Assembly (NCBI GenBank): GCA_963850525.1
Contig: CAWKLQ010000001.1
Coordinates: 496,001 to 560,000 of the forward strand
Reading direction: 5' to 3'
Length of the DNA: 64,000 bases
Source: JAEMQF01 sp963850525
GTDB taxonomy: Bacteria; Pseudomonadota; Gammaproteobacteria; Burkholderiales; Burkholderiaceae_C
The translations under genes and the position numbers were made by a program. Shown piece by piece: positions 55,332 to 63,742 of this stretch. The notes under the pieces are model-generated. The model did not search any database. It saw only the letters and a program-made list of their open reading frames with translations, and had not been told where the DNA came from. Position 1 is the first letter of the stretch, and the number at the start of each line of letters is the position of its first letter.

Positions 55332-57121
55332 GAACGCATCCGCTGCATCAGAACCGCCAGATGCGCGCGCTGGTGATCGCCTGCCTCAAGGAACAGCGCC
55401 TGGCCGTCGCGCTTGCTGGCTTCGGCGCTCTGGGCGTGGTGCTCGCCGAACTGCTCACACCGTGGCCGCTGAAGATCATCTTCGATCACATTCTGTTGGC
55501 CAAGCCGCTGCCCACTGGGCTGGCACCGCTCGCCACTCTGCTCGGTTGGGGCACCTGGGCGGCGCTGGTCTTGATGGCCAGCGCGATTGCGTTGATTGCG
55601 CTGGCCTCCGGCGTGATGGCGTACCTGCAGCTCTACAGCAGCGCGCGGGTCGGGCACCGCATCACGTGGCGCTTGCGCGGCGAGTTGTTCGCCCATCTGC
55701 AACGTCTGTCGCTCGCTTTCCATCGCGGCAACCGCACCGGCGAGTTGATCAGCAAGGTGGCCAGCGACACCAACCTGCTGCGCGACATGTTCGCCGAATG
55801 GGCGTTGACATTCGTGCGGAACATTCTGACCCTGATCGCCATGCTGGTCGTGATGTTCATGCTGAATTGGCAGCTCGCCGCCGCCGTCGCCACGACCTTG
55901 CCGCCGCTGCTGCTCGTGATTCAATGGCTGAACCGCAACGTGCGCGACGTCGCGCGGGTGCAACGCAGGCACGAGGGGCAGATGGCGTCGCGCCTGAATG
56001 AAGTGCTCTCGTCGATCGCTCTGGTGCAGGCCTTCGGCCGGGGGCAGCACGAAGAAACGCGATTCCAGGCCGAGATCGAGGCAAATTACGAGAATGGCAT
56101 GCGCAGCGCGCGTTCCACCGGCGCGGTGGTCACGGTGATCGCCATGATCACCGCGGTGGGCACCGCGATCACCATATTGCTGGGCGCGCGCGAAGTGCTG
56201 CAGGGCCGTTTGACGCCGGGCGAGCTGTTGATTTTCGTCGCCTACGTGTCCAGCTTGTACAAGCCGGTGCGCGATCTGGGCCGGCTGTCGACCAAGTTCG
56301 CCCGCGCCTCCGTCAGCGCGCAACGCGTCGCCGAAATCCTCGCCATCGAACCCGACATCGAAGACCTGCCCGATGCCATCGAGCTGATCGATCCCGCCGG
56401 TGAAATCGTGTTCGAGGATGTTTCGTTTGGCTATACGAGCGACAAGCCGGTGTTGAGCAACGTCTGCCTGCGCCTTTGCGCCGGCGAACGTGTGGCCCTG
56501 GTCGGGTCCTCGGGGGCCGGCAAGTCGACGATCATCAATTTGCTGCTGCGCCTGTACGAGCCCACCGCAGGGCGCATCCTCATCGATGGCATCGACATCC
56601 GGCGCTATGCGCGCGAGAGCCTGCGCCGCCAGATCGGCATCGTGCTGCAAGACAACATGCTGTTCGGCGTGTCGGTGCGCGAGAACATCGCCTACGGCCG
56701 ACCCGACGCGCCATTCGAAGCCGTTGAAGCGGCGGCGCGCAACGCCCGCGCGCACGAGTTCATCGTCGATCTGCCCGAAGGCTACGACACGGAACTGGGG
56801 GAGCGCGGCGCCAACTTGTCGGGCGGCCAGCGCCAACGCTTGTGCCTGGCGCGGGCCTTGGTCAAGGAGCCGGCGATCCTGGTGCTCGACGAGCCCACCG
56901 CGTCCGTCGACCCAGTGTCCGCACGTCTGATCCATGAAGCCGTGGCGCGCGTGCACCGCAATCGCACGCTGATTGTGATCGCCCACGACTACACCGACAT
57001 GGCTCGCTACGACCGCGTCGTCGTAATGCAGGACGGGCGCATCATCGAATCGGGTTCGCACGAGACCCTGCTGCGATCGCGCGGCGCCTACCTTGCCCTT
57101 GTGGAGCGACGTCATGCCTAA
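55328..57121 (+). CDS. Type I ABC exporter, MsbA-like (TMD-NBD fusion)
   Basis: The 597-residue half-transporter has six transmembrane segments (about residues 15-320) and a C-terminal ATPase. Walker A is LVGSSGAGKSTIINLLLR, the signature NLSGGQRQRLCLARALV, Walker B ILVLDEPTASVD and the H-loop IAHDYTDMAR. The N-terminal ALAGFGALGVVLAELLTPWP is typical of exporters related to MsbA, which flip lipid-linked substrates. Its start overlaps the APH-like gene, which suggests that kinase action and export of the same intermediate are linked. Confidence 0.92.
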   Translation: MRTHPLHQNRQMRALVIACLKEQRLAVALAGFGALGVVLAELLTPWPLKIIFDHILLAKPLPTGLAPLATLLGWGTWAALVLMASAIALIALASGVMAYLQLYSSARVGHRITWRLRGELFAHLQRLSLAFHRGNRTGELISKVASDTNLLRDMFAEWALTFVRNILTLIAMLVVMFMLNWQLAAAVATTLPPLLLVIQWLNRNVRDVARVQRRHEGQMASRLNEVLSSIALVQAFGRGQHEETRFQAEIEANYENGMRSARSTGAVVTVIAMITAVGTAITILLGAREVLQGRLTPGELLIFVAYVSSLYKPVRDLGRLSTKFARASVSAQRVAEILAIEPDIEDLPDAIELIDPAGEIVFEDVSFGYTSDKPVLSNVCLRLCAGERVALVGSSGAGKSTIINLLLRLYEPTAGRILIDGIDIRRYARESLRRQIGIVLQDNMLFGVSVRENIAYGRPDAPFEAVEAAARNARAHEFIVDLPEGYDTELGERGANLSGGQRQRLCLARALVKEPAILVLDEPTASVDPVSARLIHEAVARVHRNRTLIVIAHDYTDMARYDRVVVMQDGRIIESGSHETLLRSRGAYLALVERRHA

Positions 57122-57138
57122 GCCCGGGCCGAAGAGTT

Positions 57139-57300
57139 GGGCGTGCCTGGTTTCTCATTGCCAGCGTTCTGCAACGGCGCGAGCCGATTGAGCACGCGAT
57201 CGAAGTGCACCGCCCGGCGGTACTGCTGGTGGACACGGCACGACGCAGACGGATCGTGCCCAATGCGGAAGTATCTACAGATTCCATGCCGGGAATCCAT
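57139..57300 (+). pseudogene. Decayed MurG-like glycosyltransferase fragment
   Basis: This gene-free stretch repeats two separate pieces of the intact glycosyltransferase gene at 59058. About 26 bases resemble its start (CLVSHCQ against LVFYCQ), and the next segment, in another frame, encodes RREPIEHAIEVHRPAVLLVD, close to the intact RRELIERAIAQHRPAVLLVE. About 200 bases between them are missing, and stop codons break the frame. It is a remnant left by internal deletion. The rest of the 57121-57384 spacer shows no gene. Confidence 0.7.
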
Positions 57301-57384
57301 CGTGTTTCTTAACCTGAGGAATAATCTCCTTGTCTATTCGAGGATTGATATTTCTCACGGCGACGATGTTCGTGAAATGAAGCG

Positions 57385-58761
57385 ATGCTGATGAATTTGG
57401 CATTCCCACCAGACCCGGTGCTCGGTGGCGCGCTCGATGCGCTCGATGAGCGCATCATGGCTCCGCTTTTGCAGGAGAATATCCTCGATCAAGGACCCGC
57501 ACCGCGTCGGTGGTATCTTGACAGGTGCGTCATCGATCGGGTTAATTACCAACCCCATAAGAAGCTTCGGGTCTCTTATCAGCTTCGTGTCCGAGATCTC
57601 GTGTCCGGCATGGTGCGGTCCCATCTCGTGACTTCACGCATCTATCCCACGGGGCGAGCTGCCGGAGGTTACCAAAGAGCGAGCACCCGGAATCCTGTTG
57701 CGGTCGAGATCGGCCGACCAATTTCTTGGGTTTCAGACTTGGATGCGGTGCTCTGGGGATTCCCTAACGACAGCAAACTCATCAATTTGCAGCACCTTCT
57801 AGACAATACATGGGTGAGAGAGCATGGATTGGCATCCGTCGATGGGCTTGGCGGAGGAGGTCAGCTGCGTGTCGAGCCTGTTCAATATAGACCAGATCAC
57901 AGCTATACAGTCAGGGTAAAGACCTTATATCCCGGGAACAGAAATCGAAGAACTGCTTATGGAAAGTTGTATTCTGACGAATTAGGAGCTACTACCTTTG
58001 ACGTCATGCAGCAGGTATGGCAAAGCGACCGGCGGAGAAATGGCCAATTGCTGGTGGCTGAACCACTCGGATTTCTCCCGCAGGATCGGTTGCTGTGGCA
58101 GGCGGCGCTTCCCGGTCGAATCGAGACTGGCGAAGGCGCATGGGACCAAGAGTTCCTGCAGCATTTAAGGAAGGCGGCTCAGGCGCTGGCGAGTTTTCAC
58201 GCAACTCCAATTCACGGAATTCCGCTCAGGACTCAGCAGGACTGGTTATCTCGAGCTGAGGGAGCGCTACAAATGCTGACCAGAGTTGACGCACCGGTCA
58301 CGCGCCAATGTGCAGATGTGGTTAAGGCCCTTCTGGTGACTTCCCACCAGATCCATGACGAGCCTATCGTCACGCTGCACGGCGACTTTCATCTCCTCAA
58401 CATGGTGCGGGTCGGTAGCCAGGTGGGATTGATCGATCTCGACGAAGTGCGGCGCGGGTCGCCAGCGCAGGACCTCGGTAGTTTTGCAGCCAGGCTGCTC
58501 ATGAGCGCCCTGAGAGGCCGCCGATCCATCGACGAGGCTCACGGGTTGACCACCGTCTTTCTCGATGAGTACTGGCGCCACACGCCATGGCCACCCGACA
58601 GGGGAGCGGTGGATTGGTACGCCGCCGCCTACCTCATTGCCTACGGGGTTGGACGTTCATTCGCAACCGTGCGCATCGACCTTGACGTTCTTGAATCTCT
58701 CATTGCTCAGGCGTGGGCGCTGATTCGCAACGGAAATGATGCAACCCGTCTTGGACATTGA
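57385..58761 (+). CDS. APH-like phosphotransferase, foreign-looking codon use
   Basis: The 458-residue protein belongs to the locus's APH-like subfamily. It has NYQPHKKLRVSYQLRVRDL, AVLWGFPNDSKL, the intact motif HGDFHLLN (His332, Asp334, Asn339) and GLIDLDEVRRGSPAQD. Its codons are more AT-rich and less biased than the other plus-strand genes (ATA, TTA, AGA and GGA occur repeatedly). It is flanked on both sides by decayed glycosyltransferase fragments, so it was probably brought in or retained during a rearrangement. ATG 57385 and the ATG two codons later are both possible. Confidence 0.8.
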   Translation: MLMNLAFPPDPVLGGALDALDERIMAPLLQENILDQGPAPRRWYLDRCVIDRVNYQPHKKLRVSYQLRVRDLVSGMVRSHLVTSRIYPTGRAAGGYQRASTRNPVAVEIGRPISWVSDLDAVLWGFPNDSKLINLQHLLDNTWVREHGLASVDGLGGGGQLRVEPVQYRPDHSYTVRVKTLYPGNRNRRTAYGKLYSDELGATTFDVMQQVWQSDRRRNGQLLVAEPLGFLPQDRLLWQAALPGRIETGEGAWDQEFLQHLRKAAQALASFHATPIHGIPLRTQQDWLSRAEGALQMLTRVDAPVTRQCADVVKALLVTSHQIHDEPIVTLHGDFHLLNMVRVGSQVGLIDLDEVRRGSPAQDLGSFAARLLMSALRGRRSIDEAHGLTTVFLDEYWRHTPWPPDRGAVDWYAAAYLIAYGVGRSFATVRIDLDVLESLIAQAWALIRNGNDATRLGH

Positions 58762-58879
58762 ATTGGACCCGGTCGTGGCGCGGGTTCTGCAATCGGTGCG
58801 CAGCGGGGCGATGTATTTCATCGAGCCGTCACGGCTCTGTTGACGAAGGCGCATGCGTCCGCATGCCGACGGAGCTTCG

Positions 58880-59065
58880 ATGAAACGAGTCCTGATCTCC
58901 TCGCACGACACGTTTGGCCTGGGCAGCATCCGCCGCATGCGCTACTGCGGCCACATCGCGCGGCCATCCGGGCGGCGCACGCGCGCCGCGGTGCGCAAGG
59001 AACTCGGCCTGATTGGCGAAGCGCCGCTGCTGGCCGGCTCGAGGGATGGGCAGCGCCATGCATGA
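58880..59065 (+). pseudogene. Internally deleted copy of the MurG-like glycosyltransferase
   Basis: The 61-codon frame begins MKRVLISSHDTFGLGSIRRM, matching residues 1-20 of the protein at 32847, then jumps straight to RYCGHIARPSGRRTRAAVRK, matching that protein from about residue 191. About 170 codons are missing in frame, and the C-terminus is lost after LLAG. The 28-base leader GTATTTCATC...TCACGGCTCTGT upstream (from 58813) is also shared with the intact gene. It is a deletion derivative unlikely to fold as an enzyme. Confidence 0.85.
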
Positions 59066-60251
59066 TGTTTCGACGGCGCGGTCGCGCACTCGCGCGCTGG
59101 TGTTCTATTGCCAGCATTCATTGGGCATAGGTCACTTGACGCGCTCGTTTGCGCTCGCCGCATCCCTGCGCGAACACTTTCACGTCGTGTTCCTCAACGG
59201 CGGGCGCCTGCCCCCGGGAATCGTCGTTCCCGAAGGCATTGAACTGATCGACCTGCCGCCGCTCGGCATGGACGACGGTCACACGCTCGTGAGCCGCGAC
59301 GCCGCGCGGCACGACGTGGCTGCGGCGCAGGCGCGGCGGCGCGAATTGATCGAGCGTGCGATTGCGCAGCACCGCCCGGCGGTGTTGCTCGTGGAGCTGT
59401 TCCCGTTCGGGCGCAAGAAGTTTGCCGGCGAAATCTTGCCGATGATCCGCCAAGTCCGGCGCCAAAGCGGCATGGCCGCGCAGGTGATCTGCAGCCTGCG
59501 CGACATCCTCGTCGACGCGCGTCCCGACCAGCGCCACCACGACGACCGCGCGCGCTGGATCACGGATCGCTATTTCGATGCCGTGATCGTGCACGCGGAC
59601 CCGGCGTTCGCCCGCATCGAGGAGAGTTTTCGCCCGACCCGGCCGATGCGCACCGGCGTGCACTACAGCGGCTACGTCGTGCCGCGCCGCGCCGCGCATG
59701 CCGACGCGCCGCGCGCAGGGCACATTCTGGTGTCGGCCGGCGGAGGCATCGTCGGCGATTCGCTCTACCGCAACGTGCTCGAAGCACGTCTGCTGCAGAA
59801 AGTTCCGCCCCCGCTGCGAGTCATCGCCGGCCCCTTTCTGCCCGAACCGGAGTGGTTGGCACTGCGCGATCGCTGCGCCGGCGTGCCGGGCGTGGAGCTG
59901 CTGCGCCACGTGGGTGACATGGTCGCGCAAATGCGCCAGGCGCGCGCGTCGATCAGCCAATGCGGCTACAACAGCGCGCTGGATATCGTCGGCGCGAACG
60001 TCCCGGCACTCGTCGTTCCTTACGAGACGCACAGCGAAAACGAACAGCGCACGCGCGCGCAGCGTCTTGTCGCGTTGGGCGCCATGCAGATGCTTCCCGC
60101 GGCCGAATTGACTGCGCAACGCATGGCGCAGGCGATCGATGAGTTGCTCGAGTTCCGGCCGCGGCCTACGATGCTCGATCTGAACGGCGCGGAACACACC
60201 GCGCAGTTGCTGGCGTGCTGGCACGATCAGCGCGAGAGAGCCGCGGCGTGA
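59058..60251 (+). CDS. MurG-like glycosyltransferase (GT-B fold)
   Basis: The 397-residue protein is a second-type MurG-like enzyme. It has LVFYCQHSLGIGHLTRSFAL at the N-terminus, RPAVLLVELFPFGRKKFAGE in the first domain, HILVSAGGGIVGDSLYRNVL at the linker and the donor motif ARASISQCGYNSALDIVGAN with the PYETHSENEQRTRAQRL segment. ATG 59058 was chosen; ATG 59046 is possible. It overlaps the end of the decayed fragment and, by GTGA, the start of the deacetylase gene. A partial copy lies at 57139. Confidence 0.87.
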   Translation: MHDVSTARSRTRALVFYCQHSLGIGHLTRSFALAASLREHFHVVFLNGGRLPPGIVVPEGIELIDLPPLGMDDGHTLVSRDAARHDVAAAQARRRELIERAIAQHRPAVLLVELFPFGRKKFAGEILPMIRQVRRQSGMAAQVICSLRDILVDARPDQRHHDDRARWITDRYFDAVIVHADPAFARIEESFRPTRPMRTGVHYSGYVVPRRAAHADAPRAGHILVSAGGGIVGDSLYRNVLEARLLQKVPPPLRVIAGPFLPEPEWLALRDRCAGVPGVELLRHVGDMVAQMRQARASISQCGYNSALDIVGANVPALVVPYETHSENEQRTRAQRLVALGAMQMLPAAELTAQRMAQAIDELLEFRPRPTMLDLNGAEHTAQLLACWHDQRERAAA

Positions 60252-61060
60252 CGCCTTCCTCCGCAGACCCGCTGCTGCAAGCGCTCGACCGACTCGATGC
60301 GCCAGTGAATTTGTTCATTCGCGACGACGACGCCGGGTGGGCCGACGAGCGCCTCATGGCACTGCTGAACGTGATGGCCAGGGCGGGCGTCCCAATCGAC
60401 CTGGCGGCGATTCCCACGGCGGTCACACCCACCCTGGTCCGTCAGCTGCAGGCACGCCGTGACGCGGGGCAGGTCATCGGCATCCACCAGCACGGCCATT
60501 CCCATGCAAACCACGAAACCACAGGGCGCAAATGCGAATTCGGAGCGACGCGCGACGCGGCGCAGCGCCAGGCCGACTTGCGGTGTGGCCGCGAGCGCTT
60601 GCACGCCTTGTTCGGCGCTGCCGTGGACGGCATCTTCACGCCACCGTGGAACCGCGTCAGCGCTGACACGCCGCACGTACTCGCAACCCTCGGCTACACG
60701 GCGCTGTCGCGCGACGTGACGGCGCCGCCGCAACTGGCGCTGCCTGAAATCGCCGTGCACACCGACTGGAGCAAACAGTGGCGCCTGGCGGTCAGCGAGT
60801 CAGGCGACCCCGCGATGCGCATCGCGCAGGATCTCGCGCAGCACGTGAAGGGCGGCGCCAGCGTCGGCCTGATGCTGCACCACGCCGCGATGAGCGACGC
60901 CGAGCTCGACGTGCTGCACGCGCTGCTGAGCCGCTGGGCACGCCACCCGAATGCGCGCTGGATGCGAATGCTTGATTTGCTGCCGCCCGAGCCGTCCGGC
61001 GTGGTTCGCGTGTACGAAAGCGCCATCAGCGCGCTCTGTCAGAGCTGCGAAGCGCATTGA
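60248..61060 (+). CDS. Polysaccharide deacetylase-like protein
   Basis: The 270-residue protein has a NodB-like layout: FIRDDDAGWADERLM for the first metal motif, GIHQHGHSHANHE for the histidine motif, and GIFTPPWNRVSADTPHVLA. It starts at GTG 60248, overlapping the glycosyltransferase stop. There is no signal peptide, so it would act on an intracellular or lipid-linked glycan. It is only distantly related to the deacetylase-like protein at 40137. UDP-glucose dehydrogenase follows after 15 bp with a strong ribosome binding site. Confidence 0.82.
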   Translation: MTPSSADPLLQALDRLDAPVNLFIRDDDAGWADERLMALLNVMARAGVPIDLAAIPTAVTPTLVRQLQARRDAGQVIGIHQHGHSHANHETTGRKCEFGATRDAAQRQADLRCGRERLHALFGAAVDGIFTPPWNRVSADTPHVLATLGYTALSRDVTAPPQLALPEIAVHTDWSKQWRLAVSESGDPAMRIAQDLAQHVKGGASVGLMLHHAAMSDAELDVLHALLSRWARHPNARWMRMLDLLPPEPSGVVRVYESAISALCQSCEAH

Positions 61061-61075
61061 CCCAAGGAGAAAAGC

Positions 61076-62473
61076 TTGAAACTGACAGTTGTGGGCACGG
61101 GATATGTCGGTCTCGTCACCGGCGCATGTTTTGCCGAGATGGGCAACGACGTGCTGTGCGTCGATCTCGATCAAGCCAAGATCGACATGCTGCAACGCGG
61201 CGAGATTCCGATTTTTGAACCCGGCCTTAAAGACATCGTGCTGCGCAACGTGCAGGCGCAGCGCCTGCACTTCACCACTGACGTGAAAGAAGGCGTGCGC
61301 TTCGGCACGATCCAGTTCATCGCCGTGGGTACACCGCCCGACGAAGACGGCGCCGCCGACATGCAGCACGTGCTCGCTGCGGCGCGCAGCATCGGCAAGC
61401 ACATGACGGACTACAAACTCGTCGTCGACAAGAGCACGGTGCCGGTGGGAACCGCGAGCGCGGTACAGGCGGCAATCGCGACGGAACTCGCCAAACGCGG
61501 CGTCACGGTGCCGTTCAGCGTCGTCTCGAATCCCGAGTTTCTCAAGGAGGGGGCAGCCGTTGAAGACTTCATGAAGCCCGATCGAATCATCGTCGGCGCC
61601 GACGACGAACGCGCCGTGCACCTGATGCAGGCGCTGTACGGCCCGTTCCAGCGCAGCCGCGAGAAATTCGTATTGATGGACGTGCGCTCGGCTGAACTCA
61701 GCAAGTACGCGGCCAATGCCATGCTCGCGACACGGATCAGTTTCATGAACGAGCTCGCGCTGGTGGCGGAAAAACTCGGCGCCGACATCGAACAGGTGCG
61801 CCGAGGCATCGGCGCGGATCCGCGCATCGGCCACCAGTTTCTGTACGCCGGCTGCGGCTACGGCGGTTCGTGTTTCCCCAAGGACGTCAAGGCGCTCCTG
61901 CACAGCGCCGCCGCGGTGGATGAGCCGCTGCACCTGCTCACCGCAGTGGAACGCGCCAACGAGCGGCAGAAGATGGTGCTCGTGAACAAGGTCACCGAGC
62001 GTTTTGGCGACGATTTGACAGGCTTGCACTTTGCCGTGTGGGGGCTGGCGTTCAAACCCGACACCGACGACCTGCGCGAGGCGCCAAGCCGAGTGATCAT
62101 TGCCGAGCTGCTGGCGCGCGGCGCGCGCGTCACGGCGCACGACCCGGTGGCGATGATTGAGGCCCGTCACGTCTTCGCTTCGAGCCAGCGCCTCGACTTC
62201 GCGGCAACGCCGCTGGACGCGGTGACAGGCGCCGACGCGTTGCTCGTTGTCACCGAATGGCGGGCGTTCCGCTCGCCCGACTTCGAGCGCTTGGGTGAAC
62301 TGCTGCGCCAACGCATCGTCTTTGACGGACGCAACCTGTTCGACCCGCAAATCCTCGCCCAAGCCGGATTCGAGTACTACGCCATTGGCCGCCGCAGCGC
62401 AATGCCGGGGCCGGCGCAGGCGCGAGCCCGCACCGAACACACGCCTGCAGTGGCGCACCTCGCCTATAGTTGA
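61076..62473 (+). CDS. ugd: UDP-glucose 6-dehydrogenase
   Basis: The 465-residue enzyme oxidises UDP-glucose to UDP-glucuronate with two NAD+. The nucleotide-binding start is VVGTGYVGLVTGACFAEMGN. The catalytic cysteine is Cys266 in CGYGGSCFPKDVKAL, and the C-terminal NAD domain holds GLAFKPDTDDLREAPS. Translation starts at TTG 61076 behind a strong AAGGAGA site. It supplies the uronic acid donor that the lyases and GH88 enzyme imply, and so ties the glycan locus together. Confidence 0.97.
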   Translation: MKLTVVGTGYVGLVTGACFAEMGNDVLCVDLDQAKIDMLQRGEIPIFEPGLKDIVLRNVQAQRLHFTTDVKEGVRFGTIQFIAVGTPPDEDGAADMQHVLAAARSIGKHMTDYKLVVDKSTVPVGTASAVQAAIATELAKRGVTVPFSVVSNPEFLKEGAAVEDFMKPDRIIVGADDERAVHLMQALYGPFQRSREKFVLMDVRSAELSKYAANAMLATRISFMNELALVAEKLGADIEQVRRGIGADPRIGHQFLYAGCGYGGSCFPKDVKALLHSAAAVDEPLHLLTAVERANERQKMVLVNKVTERFGDDLTGLHFAVWGLAFKPDTDDLREAPSRVIIAELLARGARVTAHDPVAMIEARHVFASSQRLDFAATPLDAVTGADALLVVTEWRAFRSPDFERLGELLRQRIVFDGRNLFDPQILAQAGFEYYAIGRRSAMPGPAQARARTEHTPAVAHLAYS

Positions 62474-62497
62474 GCGCTTTGACTGCCATGGCGCACG

Positions 62498-63742
62498 ATG
62501 GATGCAACGACCGCTTCGGTGCGGCAAGACACGCGAACGATGGGCTTGGTGAGCCTGGGCCACGCCGTCTCGCATTTTTTCCATCTGCTTCTTGCGCCGC
62601 TGTTCCCGTGGATTCGTGACGAGTTCAGCCTGAGCTACGCCGAACTCGGCGTCGTGATGTCGGTGTTTTTTGTCGTCTCTGGGATCGGCCAGGCGCTGGC
62701 GGGATTTGTCGTCGACCGGTTTGGCGCGCGCCCGGTGCTTTTCGCCGGCCTGGCGCTGTCGATGCTCGCTGCGTTCGGCCTGGCGGCGAGTCACGGCTAT
62801 CTGGCGCTGCTCGTGTTCTCGGGTCTGGCGGGGCTGGGCAATAGCGTTTTCCACCCGGCCGACTTCTCCATCCTCAACGCCCGGATTGACAAGACACGCT
62901 TGGGCCACGCCTTTGCCGTTCATGGCCTGAGCGGCAGCCTGGGCTGGGCGGCTGCGCCGTTGTTCCTGGTGGGGATTGCGCAAGTCTCGAGTTGGCGCAC
63001 GGCCGTGTTCTGCGCCGGCCTGGTGGCTGGCGCGGTGTTGCTCGTGATGGTGGTGCTGCGCGCCTGGATCGCCGCCCCGGTTCGCACGCGGAACGTAGAG
63101 CCTCCGGGCGGCGACGCCGCAGCCGACGCAAGCGAAGGTGCATTCGCCTTTCTCAAGCTGCGCTCGGTCTGGCTCGCGTTCCTCTTCTTCATGTTTTACG
63201 CGGTCGCGCTGGGCGGCGTGCAAAGTTTTGCCACTGAAGCGGCGCGCCAGTTGCACGACGTTCCCATCGCCTGGGCGGCGATGTGCCTGTCGGTCTACAT
63301 GGTGTGCAGCGCGGCGGGAATTCTCGCGGGAGGATTTCTCGTGCGCGACCCGAACAACGCCGAACGCGTCATCAGCTTCGGCTTTGGCGGCGCGGCGCTG
63401 TGCGCATTGACGATCGGCCTGGTTCCCGGGCCGGCGGTGATGGTGCCGCTGCTGATGGGCGTGATGGGTTTTGCGTCGGGCGTGTGCGGCCCGTCGCGCG
63501 ACCTGCTCGTGAAGCGCGCGGCGCCGCCCAACGCGACCGGGCGCGTCTACGGCGTCGTCTACTCGGGGCTGGATGTCGGCATGGCGTTCGCGCCCACCTT
63601 GTTCGGCTGGATGATGGATCACAAACTGCCCGTCTGGGTGTGGATTGCCATGGCGTTCTTTCAAGCGGTTCTCGTCATCAACGCGCTCAGCGTGGGCAAG
63701 ACCTCAGCGCCGCGGCTGGACGCGGTGCGGGGTTCGACATGA
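62498..63742 (+). CDS. MFS transporter
   Basis: The 414-residue protein has the 12-helix major facilitator layout. The A-motif-like loop GFVVDRFGARPVLFAG lies between TM2 and TM3, and a central cytoplasmic loop (about residues 190-220) separates the two halves. Residues such as HAVSHFFHLLLAPLFPWIRD near the start are reminiscent of fosmidomycin-resistance/NarK-type carriers, but the substrate cannot be stated. It overlaps the following gene by four bases, which suggests a carrier-enzyme pair rather than membership of the glycan locus. Confidence 0.88.
   Translation: MDATTASVRQDTRTMGLVSLGHAVSHFFHLLLAPLFPWIRDEFSLSYAELGVVMSVFFVVSGIGQALAGFVVDRFGARPVLFAGLALSMLAAFGLAASHGYLALLVFSGLAGLGNSVFHPADFSILNARIDKTRLGHAFAVHGLSGSLGWAAAPLFLVGIAQVSSWRTAVFCAGLVAGAVLLVMVVLRAWIAAPVRTRNVEPPGGDAAADASEGAFAFLKLRSVWLAFLFFMFYAVALGGVQSFATEAARQLHDVPIAWAAMCLSVYMVCSAAGILAGGFLVRDPNNAERVISFGFGGAALCALTIGLVPGPAVMVPLLMGVMGFASGVCGPSRDLLVKRAAPPNATGRVYGVVYSGLDVGMAFAPTLFGWMMDHKLPVWVWIAMAFFQAVLVINALSVGKTSAPRLDAVRGST

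Noticed and set aside
57137..57391. Short plus-strand open frame as a real gene
   Set aside because: Its sequence lies over the decayed glycosyltransferase remnant, in a different frame, and ends within the start of the APH-like gene.
57121..59058. Mobile element as the cause of the fragments
   Set aside because: No transposase, inverted repeats or target-site duplications could be recognised around the fragments; duplication with deletion explains them better.
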